DNA from: Myxococcaceae bacterium
Lineage (GTDB): Bacteria; Myxococcota_A; Polyangia; Polyangiales; Ga0077539
Reading direction: 5' to 3'
Assembly (NCBI GenBank): GCA_004297725.1
Contig: SCUS01000050.1
Coordinates: forward strand, 18,025-82,024
DNA length: 64,000 nt
How positions within the stretch are numbered: position 1 is the first letter of the stretch; each line of letters begins with the position of its first letter. Both the position numbers and the translations under genes were made by a program. The notes beneath the pieces were generated by a model that saw nothing but the letters and a program-made list of their open reading frames with translations, ran no database searches and was not told where the DNA came from. This document shows, piece after piece, positions 1-9,016 of the stretch.

Positions 1-455
1 GTCATCGACTCGACCTCGACCTCGGAGTCGCCGGGCTGCTTCCAGAGGTTGAAGGGCGTGGCGCTGGCGGCGACCTCGTCCTCGGAGGGGGCCGCGGGCC
101 ACGAGGAGAAGCGAGCGTTGTCGGAGCCGAGGCGCATCAGCGCGTAGCGGGCCCACCAGCCGCGGCCCTCGAGGCGCACCCGCTCCGGAACCAGCGCCCA
201 CGCGCGGCCTCCGGTCGCGTCAGGAATACACCGACGGGTAAAGATTCGCCGCAGCGGGGCGAGGTCGACGCCGCCGTCGGAGGCTCGGTCGAACACCTTG
301 CGGCCGAGCCCCTCGGCGAGCTCGCAGGGCGCCACCGCCCTCCGCGCGGACGCGTCCGCTGCCGGGGGCGTCGGGGGGGCGTTGGCGGGCGGCGCCGTGG
401 GTCGCTCGCATCCGACCAGGATCAGGACGCTGAAGGTCGCGAGGGGAGTGCGCAT
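1..455 (-). CDS. Putative lipoprotein, 3' end cut by window edge
   Basis: The frame is open from an ATG at 455 down to base 1, so only the first 151 codons are present. The N-terminus reads as a short lipoprotein signal peptide (hydrophobic FSVLILVGC, Cys 16), followed by a Pro/Ala-rich linker and a region with a CELAEGLGRKVF stretch and a Trp-rich GRGWWARYALM segment. Codon use and the missing stop up to the edge support a real gene. No family was recognised. The product is probably anchored in the envelope. It lies 57 nt downstream of the winged-helix gene on the same strand and could be co-transcribed with it. Confidence 0.65.
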   Translation of the reverse strand, partial: MRTPLATFSVLILVGCERPTAPPANAPPTPPAADASARRAVAPCELAEGLGRKVFDRASDGGVDLAPLRRIFTRRCIPDATGGRAWALVPERVRLEGRGWWARYALMRLGSDNARFSSWPAAPSEDEVAASATPFNLWKQPGDSEVEVESM

Positions 456-511
456 GGGGGGGCGGTTGATGCGCGAGGAGGGTCGCGCCGGTCAAGGGAT
501 GCGCGCGGGGG

Positions 512-1687
512 TCACAGCTCGAGGTCGGCGCTCGCGCTGCGCGGGCCAGGGGCGCGCAGGGCGACCGCGAGGTGCAGCGTCGGCGGGTCGAGCTCCCTCG
601 CGATGAAGCCCGCGAGGGCCTCGGCGTGGGCGTCGATGGCCGCGCTCTGCGCGGGGCTCCACGGCACGATGGGGCGCGGACGGAGCTGCGAGAGGGCGGC
701 GTCGAAGGCCCATGTCCCGAGCACGGCGCCGTCGACGAGGATGAGCGGGGCGATGGCGCCCTGCCGCGTCAGCGAGGAGCGGGCGATGTCGGGGGAGCAG
801 AGCCCCGCGAGGTCGGGGCGGGCGTCGACGAGCGGGTCTCGCACCGGCAGCAGGTCGACGGCGATGGACTCGTCGGCCTCGGGCACCGCGAAGTCTTCGG
901 GGACGAGGTGCTCGCCGGCGAGGCCCTCGATGGAGACGCTGCGGAGCTTGTGGGGCTTGAGCGCCGCGACGGCGCGGCTGTTGGCGATGCCGAAGGCCGC
1001 GGCGAAGGCGCGCACGGAGACGGGGGCGTGGGCCTTGATCCAGTCGAGGCTGAGCTTCGGCACGGCCTCGGCCGCGGGCGGAACCACCCTGGGCATCGGG
1101 TCGAGCCGGTAGCGCCACGGGTCTCGGTCGATGCGCCCCTCGGCGGGCTCCCGGTCGACCTCGCCGACGGCCCACATCCCTCGCAGCACCAGGCCCGCGA
1201 GGGTGACGCAGGCGGCGCGGCGGCCGGGCTCGCCGAGGTCGCGCCGGGCCTCGCGGGGGAGAGCGTCGCGCAGGGCGTCGGAGGTGCGGGGCTTCGCGAG
1301 CGCGGCCCGGATGGCGTCGCGGGTGCTGAGCAGGTCGCGCGAGGAGAGCCCGCAGGCGGCGGCGAGGCGGGCCTCGCGGGCGGCGTGCTCGGCGACGGCG
1401 AAGGCGCGCACCGCGGGGGCGTTGGCCGCGGAGACCACCCACGAGAGGCCGCGGGGGCCGGGCACCAGCGCGAGCGTGCGGTCGCGGAAGAGGGCCTGGT
1501 CGAGGGCGCTGCGCTGGGTGATGGCGTGGCGGGCGAAGAGGGCGATGGCGGGCGAGGCGCCCACGGGGCAGGGCAGGCCGCCGATGGCGGTGACCAGCTC
1601 GGCGAGGGGCAGCGGAGCGCCCGCGGAGAGGTGTTGGCGCGCTCGCCAGGCTCGTCTTGCTTCGGCCAGGGTGAGCACGTTGGACAT
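512..1687 (-). CDS. Winged-helix DNA-binding protein, AlkZ/YcaQ-like (HTH_42)
   Basis: A 391-residue protein. The start is the ATG at 1687 (MSNVLTLAEARRAW). A longer frame runs upstream but its extra part is a shadow of the neighbouring gene. The N-terminal half has the pattern of the HTH_42 (DUF1006) family: a leading Arg/Gln segment, then ALFARHAITQRSALDQALF and a VVSAANA strand, followed by paired winged-helix regions. Known members of this family (AlkZ, AlkX/YcaQ) unhook DNA interstrand crosslinks or remove alkylated bases. Whether this copy keeps the catalytic residues cannot be judged by eye. It starts 37 nt after the stop of the kinase-like gene upstream on the same strand. Confidence 0.7.
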   Translation of the reverse strand: MSNVLTLAEARRAWRARQHLSAGAPLPLAELVTAIGGLPCPVGASPAIALFARHAITQRSALDQALFRDRTLALVPGPRGLSWVVSAANAPAVRAFAVAEHAAREARLAAACGLSSRDLLSTRDAIRAALAKPRTSDALRDALPREARRDLGEPGRRAACVTLAGLVLRGMWAVGEVDREPAEGRIDRDPWRYRLDPMPRVVPPAAEAVPKLSLDWIKAHAPVSVRAFAAAFGIANSRAVAALKPHKLRSVSIEGLAGEHLVPEDFAVPEADESIAVDLLPVRDPLVDARPDLAGLCSPDIARSSLTRQGAIAPLILVDGAVLGTWAFDAALSQLRPRPIVPWSPAQSAAIDAHAEALAGFIARELDPPTLHLAVALRAPGPRSASADLEL

Positions 1688-1724
1688 CGTCCAGACCTTA
1701 GCGCCGAGCGTGATTTGCGCAACG

Positions 1725-2828
1725 CTACGGGAAGGCGAAGACGTCGGCCTGCGGGTGCGCGGCGGCCACCTCGTCGGCGTGCGCGACGATGCGATCGCGG
1801 CGGGTGAGCACCGCCTGGATCTGCGCTTCGGAGAGGCATGGGCCCAGCGGGTCTTCGGCCATGGCGGCCTGGAGCGACTGCGCGGTGAGCCCCCGGAGCG
1901 AGCGCAGCAGCGACGGGGAGAAGCGCTGCACGTGGTCGAGCCTGGCGGCCTGGTCGCTGGGCCTCGCGCCGAGGCCGCCGTTGATGGCGCTGAACGACGC
2001 GCCGTTGTCCATGAAGAGCATCGGCGCCGGGGGCTCACCGGGCGCGGCGCGGGGGCGGAGGATGTTGCCGCCGGACCATCGGTCGACGTTGTCTTCGAGG
2101 AAGTCGAAGAGCAGCAGCGCCGAGAGCTCGGCGGCGAGGCTCACCTCCGAGGGAGGGAGCGTCCGGGTGATGTCGAGGAGCTGGGCGTAGCGCTCGACGC
2201 CGGGCACGGGTTCGAGCGACCCGGGCACCCAGAGCAGCATCGCCCCGGGGACGGCCTCGGCGCGGCCGAGCAGCTCGGTCATCACCCGCTGGGAGAAGGC
2301 GGTGTCGCCCGAGGCGTCGGCCGCCCGCTGGAGCGTCTCCCTCGGCACGAGCCGACCGCACGCGGGGGGTGTGCGGTGCAGGTCGAGCAGCCGACCCAGG
2401 CGGTAGGACGCGAGCTCGGCGCGGAAGTTGGCGACCTCGGCGCGCTGCTGCGGCTTGAAGAGGGCGCGCTGACCGCCGGTGAGCCAGACGCGGAAGGAGA
2501 GGGTGCTGCCGCCGCGGTTGCGCTCGATGCGCTCGATGGGGGCGTTGCAGAGGCGGGCGAGCTGCGCGGCGTCATCCATGCCGAGGAAGCCACGGCCGCG
2601 TGTCCAGGCGCCCGCGTCGGAGGCGACGGGGCGAGGCCTCGGGGGGCCGAGGCGAGACCGCGGACCCGCATCCATCGCGGTGGCGGCGGTCGTTGCGGCG
2701 GGCTGCACCCTCACCGCCGGGGGGCGGACGGTTTCTGGATCGCGGCATGCAACGCACGCCACGATGACGGAGACCAGATGGACCAGCGATTGACGGTGCG
2801 GGGGTGGTGTGGCAAGCGTGCGCGGCAT
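1725..2828 (-). CDS. FAM20/four-jointed-like kinase, putative lipoprotein
   Basis: A 367-residue protein from the ATG at 2828. The N-terminus has a hydrophobic segment (SLVHLVSVIVAC) compatible with a lipobox at Cys 25, then a Pro/Ala-rich linker. The rest fits the secretory-pathway kinase fold of FAM20C and Fjx1: a glycine-rich RGGSTLSFRVWL strand (about 105-116), the Lys of ALFKP (K125), acidic residues in EVANFRAELASYRL, the FDFLEDNVDRWSGGN segment (241-255) with the catalytic D-R-x4-N pattern, and the MDNG metal-binding motif (273-276). Family members phosphorylate secreted proteins or sugars. Here the kinase would sit outside the cytoplasm. Its 5' end abuts the divergent glycosidase gene. 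Function is inferred from motifs only; the substrate is unknown. Confidence 0.65.
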   Translation of the reverse strand: MPRTLATPPPHRQSLVHLVSVIVACVACRDPETVRPPAVRVQPAATTAATAMDAGPRSRLGPPRPRPVASDAGAWTRGRGFLGMDDAAQLARLCNAPIERIERNRGGSTLSFRVWLTGGQRALFKPQQRAEVANFRAELASYRLGRLLDLHRTPPACGRLVPRETLQRAADASGDTAFSQRVMTELLGRAEAVPGAMLLWVPGSLEPVPGVERYAQLLDITRTLPPSEVSLAAELSALLLFDFLEDNVDRWSGGNILRPRAAPGEPPAPMLFMDNGASFSAINGGLGARPSDQAARLDHVQRFSPSLLRSLRGLTAQSLQAAMAEDPLGPCLSEAQIQAVLTRRDRIVAHADEVAAAHPQADVFAFP

Positions 2829-2843
2829 TCGAGGACCGATCCA

Positions 2844-3956
2844 GTGCGAACCCTCTATCACAGCGCCGGGAAGAAGGCGCTCGCCTGGGCGCTGACCCTC
2901 ACCTGCTACGCGTTGCCCGCCTCGGCGGTCGACGTGTGGACCACGCCCAACCCGGGCATCCGCCACCTTCACCGCACGACCCCTGCGCCCGCGGAGTTTC
3001 ACGCGCTGGTGATCGACCTCGACGTGCCGGGGGTGCAGATCCGCTGCACTCCCCCGCGCGAGCGATGGAAGAGCACCAGCGCCTACGCCCGCGACGCCAA
3101 CCTCTCGGCGGCGATGAACGGTGGTTTCTGGGGTCTCTTCGGCCAGGGGGCCGAGGGGCTCGCGGCGGGCGGCGGACAGATCTGGGGCAGCGACGACGCG
3201 GAGCATGGCTTCTTCGCGGTGACGGCCACGGGTCGGGCCTTCGTGTCGCCGCCCAGCGACGTGGTGCAGGCCAGCCGGCGGCGCATCACCGACGGGGTCT
3301 CGGGCCGCCCGATGATCGTCGACAGCGGGCACATCGCCCAGGAGCTTTACACCTTCCCCCGCACCTTCAGCCGCGAGCCCCGCTCGGCGGTGGGGGTGTC
3401 CGAGGATGGGAGGAAGGTGTTCCTGGTGACGGTGGACGGGAGGCGGGCGACGAGCCACGGGGGGACGCTCACGGAGATGGCCGAGCTCATGATCGAGCTG
3501 GGCGCCGCGCGCGCGATCAACCTCGACGGCGGCGGCTCGACGACGATGTACGTGGGCGGCGAAGGCGGCGTGGTGAACCGCCCCTCTCGCGGCTGGGAGC
3601 GCGAGGTCATTAACCACATCGGCGTGCTGGCTCCCGCCCCGGTGGCGGCGGCCGCGGCGGCGCCGGTGGTGCAGGAGACGCCCGCGGCGGTGGTGGCCGA
3701 GGCCCAGCGGGCGCGGCAGCTCCCGGCGGCGAGCGGCGACGTCGAGCAGGGGCAGGGCACCGGGATGCGGGGCTGGCTGCGGGCGAAGTTCGGTCGCTTC
3801 GCGGCCATCGACCGGCTGCACCTGGGGCGGCACCGCGAGGTGGTGGTCCCGGTGCTGTCGGTGGCGGCGGTGCTCTTCGTGCTGTCGGCGATGTTCTGGG
3901 TGGTGTCGCGGGTGCGCCGCGCCCGCTCGCGCTCGCTGCACGCGCGGGAGAGCTGA
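2844..3956 (+). CDS. Phosphodiester glycosidase (NAGPA-like), membrane-anchored
   Basis: A 370-residue protein starting at GTG 2844, with GAGG about 9 nt upstream. An N-terminal signal (ALAWALTLTCYALPASA) leads to a domain of the phosphodiester glycosidase family (PF09992, related to the mannose-6-phosphate uncovering enzyme). It shows MNGGFWG near residue 92, the SAVGVSEDGRKVFLVTVDGR strand, and the signature INLDGGGSTTMYV near residue 230. After an Ala/Pro/Val linker, a C-terminal transmembrane helix (VVVPVLSVAAVLFVLSAMFW) with a basic tail follows. It probably acts on sugar-phosphate diesters in the envelope. Its stop is one base before the start of ttcA, so the two genes are likely translated from one mRNA. 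Exact substrate unknown. Confidence 0.8.
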   Translation: MRTLYHSAGKKALAWALTLTCYALPASAVDVWTTPNPGIRHLHRTTPAPAEFHALVIDLDVPGVQIRCTPPRERWKSTSAYARDANLSAAMNGGFWGLFGQGAEGLAAGGGQIWGSDDAEHGFFAVTATGRAFVSPPSDVVQASRRRITDGVSGRPMIVDSGHIAQELYTFPRTFSREPRSAVGVSEDGRKVFLVTVDGRRATSHGGTLTEMAELMIELGAARAINLDGGGSTTMYVGGEGGVVNRPSRGWEREVINHIGVLAPAPVAAAAAAPVVQETPAAVVAEAQRARQLPAASGDVEQGQGTGMRGWLRAKFGRFAAIDRLHLGRHREVVVPVLSVAAVLFVLSAMFWVVSRVRRARSRSLHARES

Positions 3957-3957
3957 C

Positions 3958-4821
3958 GTGTCGGCCCCGGAGGTCGGTACCGCATCGCCCCTGGAACGCC
4001 GCATCGTGCGCGAGGCGGGCCGAGCCATCGTGGAGCACGGGCTGATCGAGGAGGGCGACCGGGTGATGGTCGCGCTCTCCGGCGGCAAGGACAGCTACGC
4101 GATGCACCAGGTGCTGCGCATCCTCCAGCGGCGCGCGCCGGTGAAGTACGAGCTGGTGGCGGTGCACCTCGACCAGGGGCAGCCGGGCTACGACGGCGCC
4201 CCCCTTCGGGCGTGGATGGAGGCCCAGGGCGGCGAGTGGCACGTGCTGCGCGAGGACACGTACTCCGTGGTCGTCGACAAGGTTCCGGAGGGGGCGACGT
4301 ACTGCGCGCTCTGCTCGCGGCTGCGGCGGGGCGTGCTCTACCGCGCGGCGACGGAGCTCAAGTGCACCAAGATCGCGCTCGGCCACCACCGCGACGACGC
4401 CATCGAGACGCTGCTGCTCAACCTGTTCTTCGCGGGCAAGGTGGCGGCGATGCCGGCGCGGCTGCGATCGGACGACGGGGCCAACGTGGTGATCCGCCCG
4501 ATGATCGGCTGCTCCGAGGAGTGGCTCGCGGAGTACTCGGTGGAGCGGGGCTTCCCGATCCTGCCCTGCAACCTGTGCGGCTCGCAGTCGCAGGCGCAGC
4601 GCAAGCAGGTGAAGGCGCTGCTGGGGCAGCTGGAGTCGGCGCACCCCGGGGTGAAGGCGTCGGTCTTCGCCGCGCTGGGCAACGTGCGCCCGACGCAGCT
4701 CCTCGACCGCTCGCTCGCGCTCAAGGCCGAAGACCACCGCGACGAGCGAGGATCGAAGAGCGCCCGGGTGCGCTCGCCGCTGCTGGGCAGCGACGGCCGG
4801 CTCCGGGTGCTGGACGACTGA
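3958..4821 (+). CDS. ttcA: tRNA 2-thiocytidine biosynthesis protein TtcA
   Basis: A 287-residue PP-loop ATPase starting at GTG 3958, immediately after the stop of the previous gene. The ATP-binding SGGKDS motif lies near residue 41. The CALC pair (about 114-117) and CNLCG (about 204) match the cysteines that bind the iron-sulfur cluster in TtcA. GHHRDDAIETLLLNLFF is the conserved central helix. TtcA thiolates cytidine 32 of certain tRNAs in the cytoplasm. Length and motifs fit the family well. Tandem arrangement with a sugar-diester hydrolase is probably only transcriptional convenience. Confidence 0.92.
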   Translation: MSAPEVGTASPLERRIVREAGRAIVEHGLIEEGDRVMVALSGGKDSYAMHQVLRILQRRAPVKYELVAVHLDQGQPGYDGAPLRAWMEAQGGEWHVLREDTYSVVVDKVPEGATYCALCSRLRRGVLYRAATELKCTKIALGHHRDDAIETLLLNLFFAGKVAAMPARLRSDDGANVVIRPMIGCSEEWLAEYSVERGFPILPCNLCGSQSQAQRKQVKALLGQLESAHPGVKASVFAALGNVRPTQLLDRSLALKAEDHRDERGSKSARVRSPLLGSDGRLRVLDD

Positions 4822-4877
4822 AGGGCGCGTCACCGTTCATCGGTGGCGCCGCTCGTTGGATGCGGTGGGTATGCGCG

Positions 4878-5423
4878 TCAGTCCGCGGCGTCCGCCCCGA
4901 CCTCGCTCTCCATCACATCCGCTCCCGTGTCACTCCCGACATCCATCCCGACATCCGTCCCGGTGTCACTCCCGACATCCGTCCCGACATCCGTCCCGAC
5001 ATCCGCCCCGGTGTCACTCCCCGCGTCCGTTCCCGCCTCGGCGCCCGCGTCCTCTGCGCTCGCATCGGCGCTCGCGTCCGTCGCCGCGTCCCTCGGGGGC
5101 GCCACGACGATCATTCCCCCGTCGGACCCGCAGGCCAGCTCGCACTCGCCCACCGCGGAGCAGCTCGTCGCGTGCAGGTAGCAGCTCGTGAGCCGGCTGA
5201 ACTCCGCGGGTGACACCCTCGACTGGTAGCTCGCGTAGGCCTGGGCGCAGTCCGGCAGCCGGCAGTTGAGCGCGTCGAGCCTCGCGCACACCTGCGCCAC
5301 CGGGACCGTCGCCTCGCCCTCCACCGCCACGCACCTCGGCGGCGGCGGGGGCTCGATCAGGTCGCAGCCGCCCAGCGCCAGGGCGCCCAGAAGCGCCCAC
5401 CCCGTCCATCGTCCGCGCAGCAT
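4878..5423 (-). CDS. Small Cys-containing lipoprotein with Asp/Gly/Thr repeat tail
   Basis: A 181-residue protein from the ATG at 5423. The signal peptide ends in LALGGC, a clear lipobox. A compact region of about 80 residues with eight or more cysteines (CVAVEG, VCARLDALNCRLPDC, SCYLHATSCSAVGECELACG) follows. The C-terminal third is low complexity, built from D-x-G-[TS] units such as DVGTDVGTDVGS. The ATG overlaps the TGA of the upstream barrel-protein gene by one base (TGATG), so translation is coupled and the two products probably act together in the outer membrane. The tandem DNA repeats in the tail may vary in number between strains. No family was recognised. Confidence 0.8.
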   Translation of the reverse strand: MLRGRWTGWALLGALALGGCDLIEPPPPPRCVAVEGEATVPVAQVCARLDALNCRLPDCAQAYASYQSRVSPAEFSRLTSCYLHATSCSAVGECELACGSDGGMIVVAPPRDAATDASADASAEDAGAEAGTDAGSDTGADVGTDVGTDVGSDTGTDVGMDVGSDTGADVMESEVGADAAD

Positions 5424-7042
5424 CAGTTCACCCCCACGGTCGACCCGAGGGTCACGAGGAAGTCGTTGGTCGTGCGCACGTCGCCGCCGTCGTCCCGCAG
5501 GAAGCGGCGGTTGTACGCGAGGTTCACCTGGAGGTTGTTGAGGAAGCTGTCCGCCTGGCGACGCGCCTGCTGCGACGACAGGTAGATCGAGCCCACCGCG
5601 CGGATCTGCGTGCCGTCGAGGGTGAAGAAGTTGCCCCAGCCGTCGAAGTTGCGGCGGATGATCTGCGCGCTCAACGCCACCTGGTCGAGCCGAAACGGGC
5701 CCACCGACGCGCCCACGCTGGTGCGCAGCGGACCGGCGGAGTCCTCGGCCCACAGGGTGATCGGCATCCTCGTGGGCGGCTCGCCCGCCGCCGTGGGGAT
5801 GGGGAAATACACCCGGAAGTAAGCCTGGAAGCCGCTCTGTCGGCCGCCGGGCTGCGAGAGCATGTACTCCAGCTTGGTGGTGGTGAGCGCGTCGACGCCG
5901 AGGTCCTGCCGGGCCTGCTGGTTGAGCGCGAAGGACTGGCTCTGCACGGTGTAGTTGGCGTCGAAATACCCGGGCAGGTAACGGTTGCCCATGTTGCGGT
6001 ACTCGCCGCCCGCGTCGACCTCCCAGGTCGGGAGCATCACGCCGTCTCCCTGCAGCTCCTGGCCGTTGGAGCGACGGTAGCGCTGCCGCATCATGTAGCG
6101 GAAGCGCAGCCCCGCGTGCATCCCGTCGGCGTCCTCGACCTCGAGGAAGCGGTTGTAGTCGGCGAAGCCGAAGAGCCCTACGCCCCGGGTGGCCTCGCAG
6201 ACCGACGACCCTGCCTCGATGCACGAGTACCAGAGGTAGAGGTAGTGGGCGTCGGCGCTGAGCGCGGTCAGCCGCGTGGTGGCCATCTGCACCGCGCCGT
6301 CGCCGTCGCGCACCGGCTGGCCGAAGGCCCCGTGCACCCGCAGCGGAGCCGCCAGGTCGGAGACGATGCCCGCGGTGATGCGCAGGTCGTCCGGCGTCTC
6401 GTCCCAGTTCTCCCCCGCGATCTGAAGCGGGCGGATCGACACGTTGCCCGCGATCAGCCGGGGCGCGCTCACGTCGTCCATCAGGAAGTGGAAGGCCCCG
6501 AGGTCGCGGATGATCCCCTCGGCCTGCGCGCCGATCTGGGGGAGGTTGGGGTCGAGCGAGTTGCTGAAGCCGTTGACCAGCGTCTGGTGGCCCAGCGAGA
6601 TGTCCCGCAGCGGGGACAGCCGAACGCTCCCGTACACCCGCTCGTGCAGCCCGGTGGAGGACTCGTACGCGTCGCAGTTGGGGTCGTGCCGGTCTTCCGG
6701 GCGGCGGTAGTCGCCCAGGTCGAGCCGCACGCAGCGGAGGATGCGGAGCGCGTCGCGGGCGCTGCCGTAGTCCGCCTCCCGGAAGGCGAAGTCGCCCATG
6801 CCGAAGCGCAGCGGCGCCGCGAAGTCCATGCGCACCGGCCCCAGGCGCAGGATGCCCGTGGCGTTGATCTGCCACCAGTTCTCCCCGGCGATGCGCGCGA
6901 TGCCCGCGTCCGCGCCCACGCGAAACACCGTGTACCGCTCACCCGGCGTGTCGGGATCGGCCCGCGCCTCCCCCGCCATCGCCGTCGCGCACAGCCCGAT
7001 TCCCAACGCCAGCAGCCCGGTGTTTGCTCTCAACTGCATCAT
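5423..7042 (-). CDS. Putative outer-membrane beta-barrel protein
   Basis: A 539-residue protein starting at ATG 7042 (a second ATG follows directly). The Sec signal peptide ends near AMAGEARA/DP. The mature part alternates hydrophobic and polar residues with many aromatic girdle positions (WWQINATGILRLGPVRMDFAAPLRFG, YLYLWYSC), and has no helical membrane segments. This suggests an outer-membrane barrel of roughly 18-24 strands. The final residue is Asn rather than Phe, so barrel insertion through the usual C-terminal signal is not certain. It is translationally coupled to the downstream Cys-rich lipoprotein. Cargo or role unknown. Confidence 0.7.
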   Translation of the reverse strand: MMQLRANTGLLALGIGLCATAMAGEARADPDTPGERYTVFRVGADAGIARIAGENWWQINATGILRLGPVRMDFAAPLRFGMGDFAFREADYGSARDALRILRCVRLDLGDYRRPEDRHDPNCDAYESSTGLHERVYGSVRLSPLRDISLGHQTLVNGFSNSLDPNLPQIGAQAEGIIRDLGAFHFLMDDVSAPRLIAGNVSIRPLQIAGENWDETPDDLRITAGIVSDLAAPLRVHGAFGQPVRDGDGAVQMATTRLTALSADAHYLYLWYSCIEAGSSVCEATRGVGLFGFADYNRFLEVEDADGMHAGLRFRYMMRQRYRRSNGQELQGDGVMLPTWEVDAGGEYRNMGNRYLPGYFDANYTVQSQSFALNQQARQDLGVDALTTTKLEYMLSQPGGRQSGFQAYFRVYFPIPTAAGEPPTRMPITLWAEDSAGPLRTSVGASVGPFRLDQVALSAQIIRRNFDGWGNFFTLDGTQIRAVGSIYLSSQQARRQADSFLNNLQVNLAYNRRFLRDDGGDVRTTNDFLVTLGSTVGVN

Positions 7043-7185
7043 GTGTCACCCGCCGTTCGGAGTACGCCGCGAGGAGGAAGTTCCTACAGACCGCCACGCG
7101 AGTACCCGACGCAGGAGCGACGATAGACGAGCCGCCCCGAGCCGCTGAAGATCTTTGCGACGTTACCGGTTAGCGTAATCGCACC

Positions 7186-7917
7186 ATGTCCGACCTTTCC
7201 CCCCTCCGCCTCGACGACGGCGTCCGCGTGCTGGCGCTCACCGGGGCGGGCGTCTCCGCCGAGAGCGGCATCCCCACCTTCCGCGACGGCAACGGCCTCT
7301 GGGAGAGCCACCGCGTCGAGGACGTCGCCTCGCCGGAGGGCTTCGCCCGCGACCCGTCGCTGGTCTGGCGCTTCTACTCGCTGCGCCGCGAGGCCGCCGC
7401 GAGCTGCGCTCCCAACCCCGGCCACCGGGCGCTCGCCGAGCTCGAAGCCCGCCTGGGGGAGCGGTTTCTGCTGGCCACGCAGAACGTCGACGGGCTGCAC
7501 CGCGCCGCCGGCAACGAGCGCCTCGTGGAGATGCACGGCAACCTGTTCACCACCCGCTGCTCGGGCTGCGACCGCCCGCCCTTCCGCGACGAGTCGCTGC
7601 ACTTCGACGCGATCCCGAGGTGTGAGCGGTGCGGGGCGATGCTCCGGCCGCACATCGTGTGGTTCGGGGAGACGCTCGACCCGGCGGACCTCGCTCGCAT
7701 CGAGGACTTCATCCATGAGTCCCGCGGCCACCGGCTGGTGTTCCTCGCGGCGGGCACCTCCGGGGTGGTGTATCCCGCCGCCGGGCTGGTCGAGGTCTGC
7801 AAGCGAGCGGGCGCCGAGACGGTGCTGGTGAACCTCGAGGCGCCCGCCAACGTGAGGGCCTTCGACCGGGTGATCGAGGGTCGCTCCGGGGCGGTGCTGC
7901 CCGCGCTCTTCGGGTGA
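7186..7917 (+). CDS. cobB: Sir2-family NAD-dependent protein deacylase
   Basis: A 243-residue sirtuin. It has the NAD-binding GAGVSAESGIPTFRDG near residue 18, TQNVDGLH near 98, the catalytic His in EMHGNLF, and a zinc site made by CSGC and CERCG. The FYSLRRE segment carries the Tyr-x-x-Arg pair that in SIRT5 and E. coli CobB accommodates succinyl or malonyl lysine, so desuccinylation is likely in addition to deacetylation. The ATG at 7186 has no Shine-Dalgarno; a TAGCGT box lies 9 nt upstream, consistent with a leaderless transcript. Divergent from the barrel-protein gene. Confidence 0.9.
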   Translation: MSDLSPLRLDDGVRVLALTGAGVSAESGIPTFRDGNGLWESHRVEDVASPEGFARDPSLVWRFYSLRREAAASCAPNPGHRALAELEARLGERFLLATQNVDGLHRAAGNERLVEMHGNLFTTRCSGCDRPPFRDESLHFDAIPRCERCGAMLRPHIVWFGETLDPADLARIEDFIHESRGHRLVFLAAGTSGVVYPAAGLVEVCKRAGAETVLVNLEAPANVRAFDRVIEGRSGAVLPALFG

Positions 7918-7985
7918 GCTGGGCCCGCGCGGGGTGTAGCGTTCGCGCCGACCAGACGGTGGTCGGGAAGGCGGACGGGGCACCC

Positions 7986-9011
7986 ATGAAGTACAAGAAA
8001 CTCGGTGGTTCGGGCGTGAAGGTCTCGGAGCTTTGCCTGGGGGGCATGACCTTCGGCGAGGCCGATGAGAAGTCGTTCATGCACACGATCGGCAGCGACG
8101 AGAAGACCTCGATGGCGGTGCTCAACCGGGCGCTGGAGCTGGGCGTCAACTTCGTCGACACCGCCGACGTCTACGGGCAGGACGGGCTGAGCGAGCGGGT
8201 CATCGGGGCCTGGTTCGAGCGCGACGGGCGGCGCGACGAGGTGGTGCTGGCGACGAAGTTCCGCTTCACCATGGGGGCGGGGGCCAACCGCAGCGGGGCC
8301 TCGCGCTACCGCATCATGCGCTGCGCCGAGCAGAGCCTGAAGCGGCTGCGCACCGACCGCATCGACCTCTACCAGATCCACATGCAGGACCTCGACACCC
8401 CGGAGGAGGAGACCCTCCGCGCGCTCGACGACCTCGTGACCTCGGGCAAGGTGCTCTACATCGGCTGCTCCAACTACGCGGCGTACCGGCTGATGGACTC
8501 GCTCTGGCAGAGCCGGACGAAGGGCCTCGCGAGCTTCGTCACCCTGCAGGCCGAGTACAGCCTGGTGACCCGCGACCTGGAGCGCGAGCACGTCCCCCTC
8601 TGCCGCGCGCAGGGCCTCGGCATCCTTCCGTGGTCGCCGCTGGCGGGAGGCTTCCTGAGCGGCAAGTACCACCAGCACGAGGCCCCCCCGGCGGGCGCTC
8701 GGCTCGACAAGATGCAGTCCCGCTGGCTCACCTTCGACAGGGAGCGCAACTGGAAGATCCTCGACGCCGTGCGCGCCGTGGCCGCGGAGGCCAACACCAC
8801 CCCGGCGGCGGTGTCGCTGGCGTGGCTGCTCCAGCAGCCGCAGGTGACCTCGACCATCTTCGGGGCGCGCTCGATCGAGCAGCTCGAAGACAACGTGAAG
8901 GCCGCGGAGCTCGCGCTCACCGCGGCGCAGATGAAGACGCTCACCGACGCCTCGGACTTCGAGCTGGGCTATCCCTATGCGTTCATGAAGGGCCTCCAGG
9001 GGGCCTGGTAG
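7986..9011 (+). CDS. Aldo/keto reductase
   Basis: A 341-residue NADPH-dependent oxidoreductase. The start at ATG 7986 (MKYKKLGGSGVKVSELCLGG) is typical of the family; a longer frame begins inside the sirtuin gene and is rejected. The catalytic tetrad is visible: Asp and Tyr in VDTADVYG, Lys in LATKF and His in YQIHMQD. The C-terminal FGARSIEQLEDNVKA segment binds the 2' phosphate of NADPH in relatives. Substrate cannot be predicted; nearest in style are general aldehyde or sugar reductases. It lies 68 nt after the sirtuin gene and converges with the helicase gene, 5 nt away. Confidence 0.9.
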   Translation: MKYKKLGGSGVKVSELCLGGMTFGEADEKSFMHTIGSDEKTSMAVLNRALELGVNFVDTADVYGQDGLSERVIGAWFERDGRRDEVVLATKFRFTMGAGANRSGASRYRIMRCAEQSLKRLRTDRIDLYQIHMQDLDTPEEETLRALDDLVTSGKVLYIGCSNYAAYRLMDSLWQSRTKGLASFVTLQAEYSLVTRDLEREHVPLCRAQGLGILPWSPLAGGFLSGKYHQHEAPPAGARLDKMQSRWLTFDRERNWKILDAVRAVAAEANTTPAAVSLAWLLQQPQVTSTIFGARSIEQLEDNVKAAELALTAAQMKTLTDASDFELGYPYAFMKGLQGAW

Positions 9012-9016
9012 CCCCC

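Noticed and set aside
1131..2800. Very long plus-strand frame upstream of the glycosidase
   Set aside because: It overlaps two well-supported minus-strand genes and its sequence is Arg/Ala/Gly shadow coding; only the part after GTG 2844 is real.
4843..5181. Plus-strand ORF of about 112 residues rich in Ser/Pro/Val
   Set aside because: It is the antisense of the DxGxD tandem repeat tail of the lipoprotein on the minus strand; its periodicity is explained by that gene.
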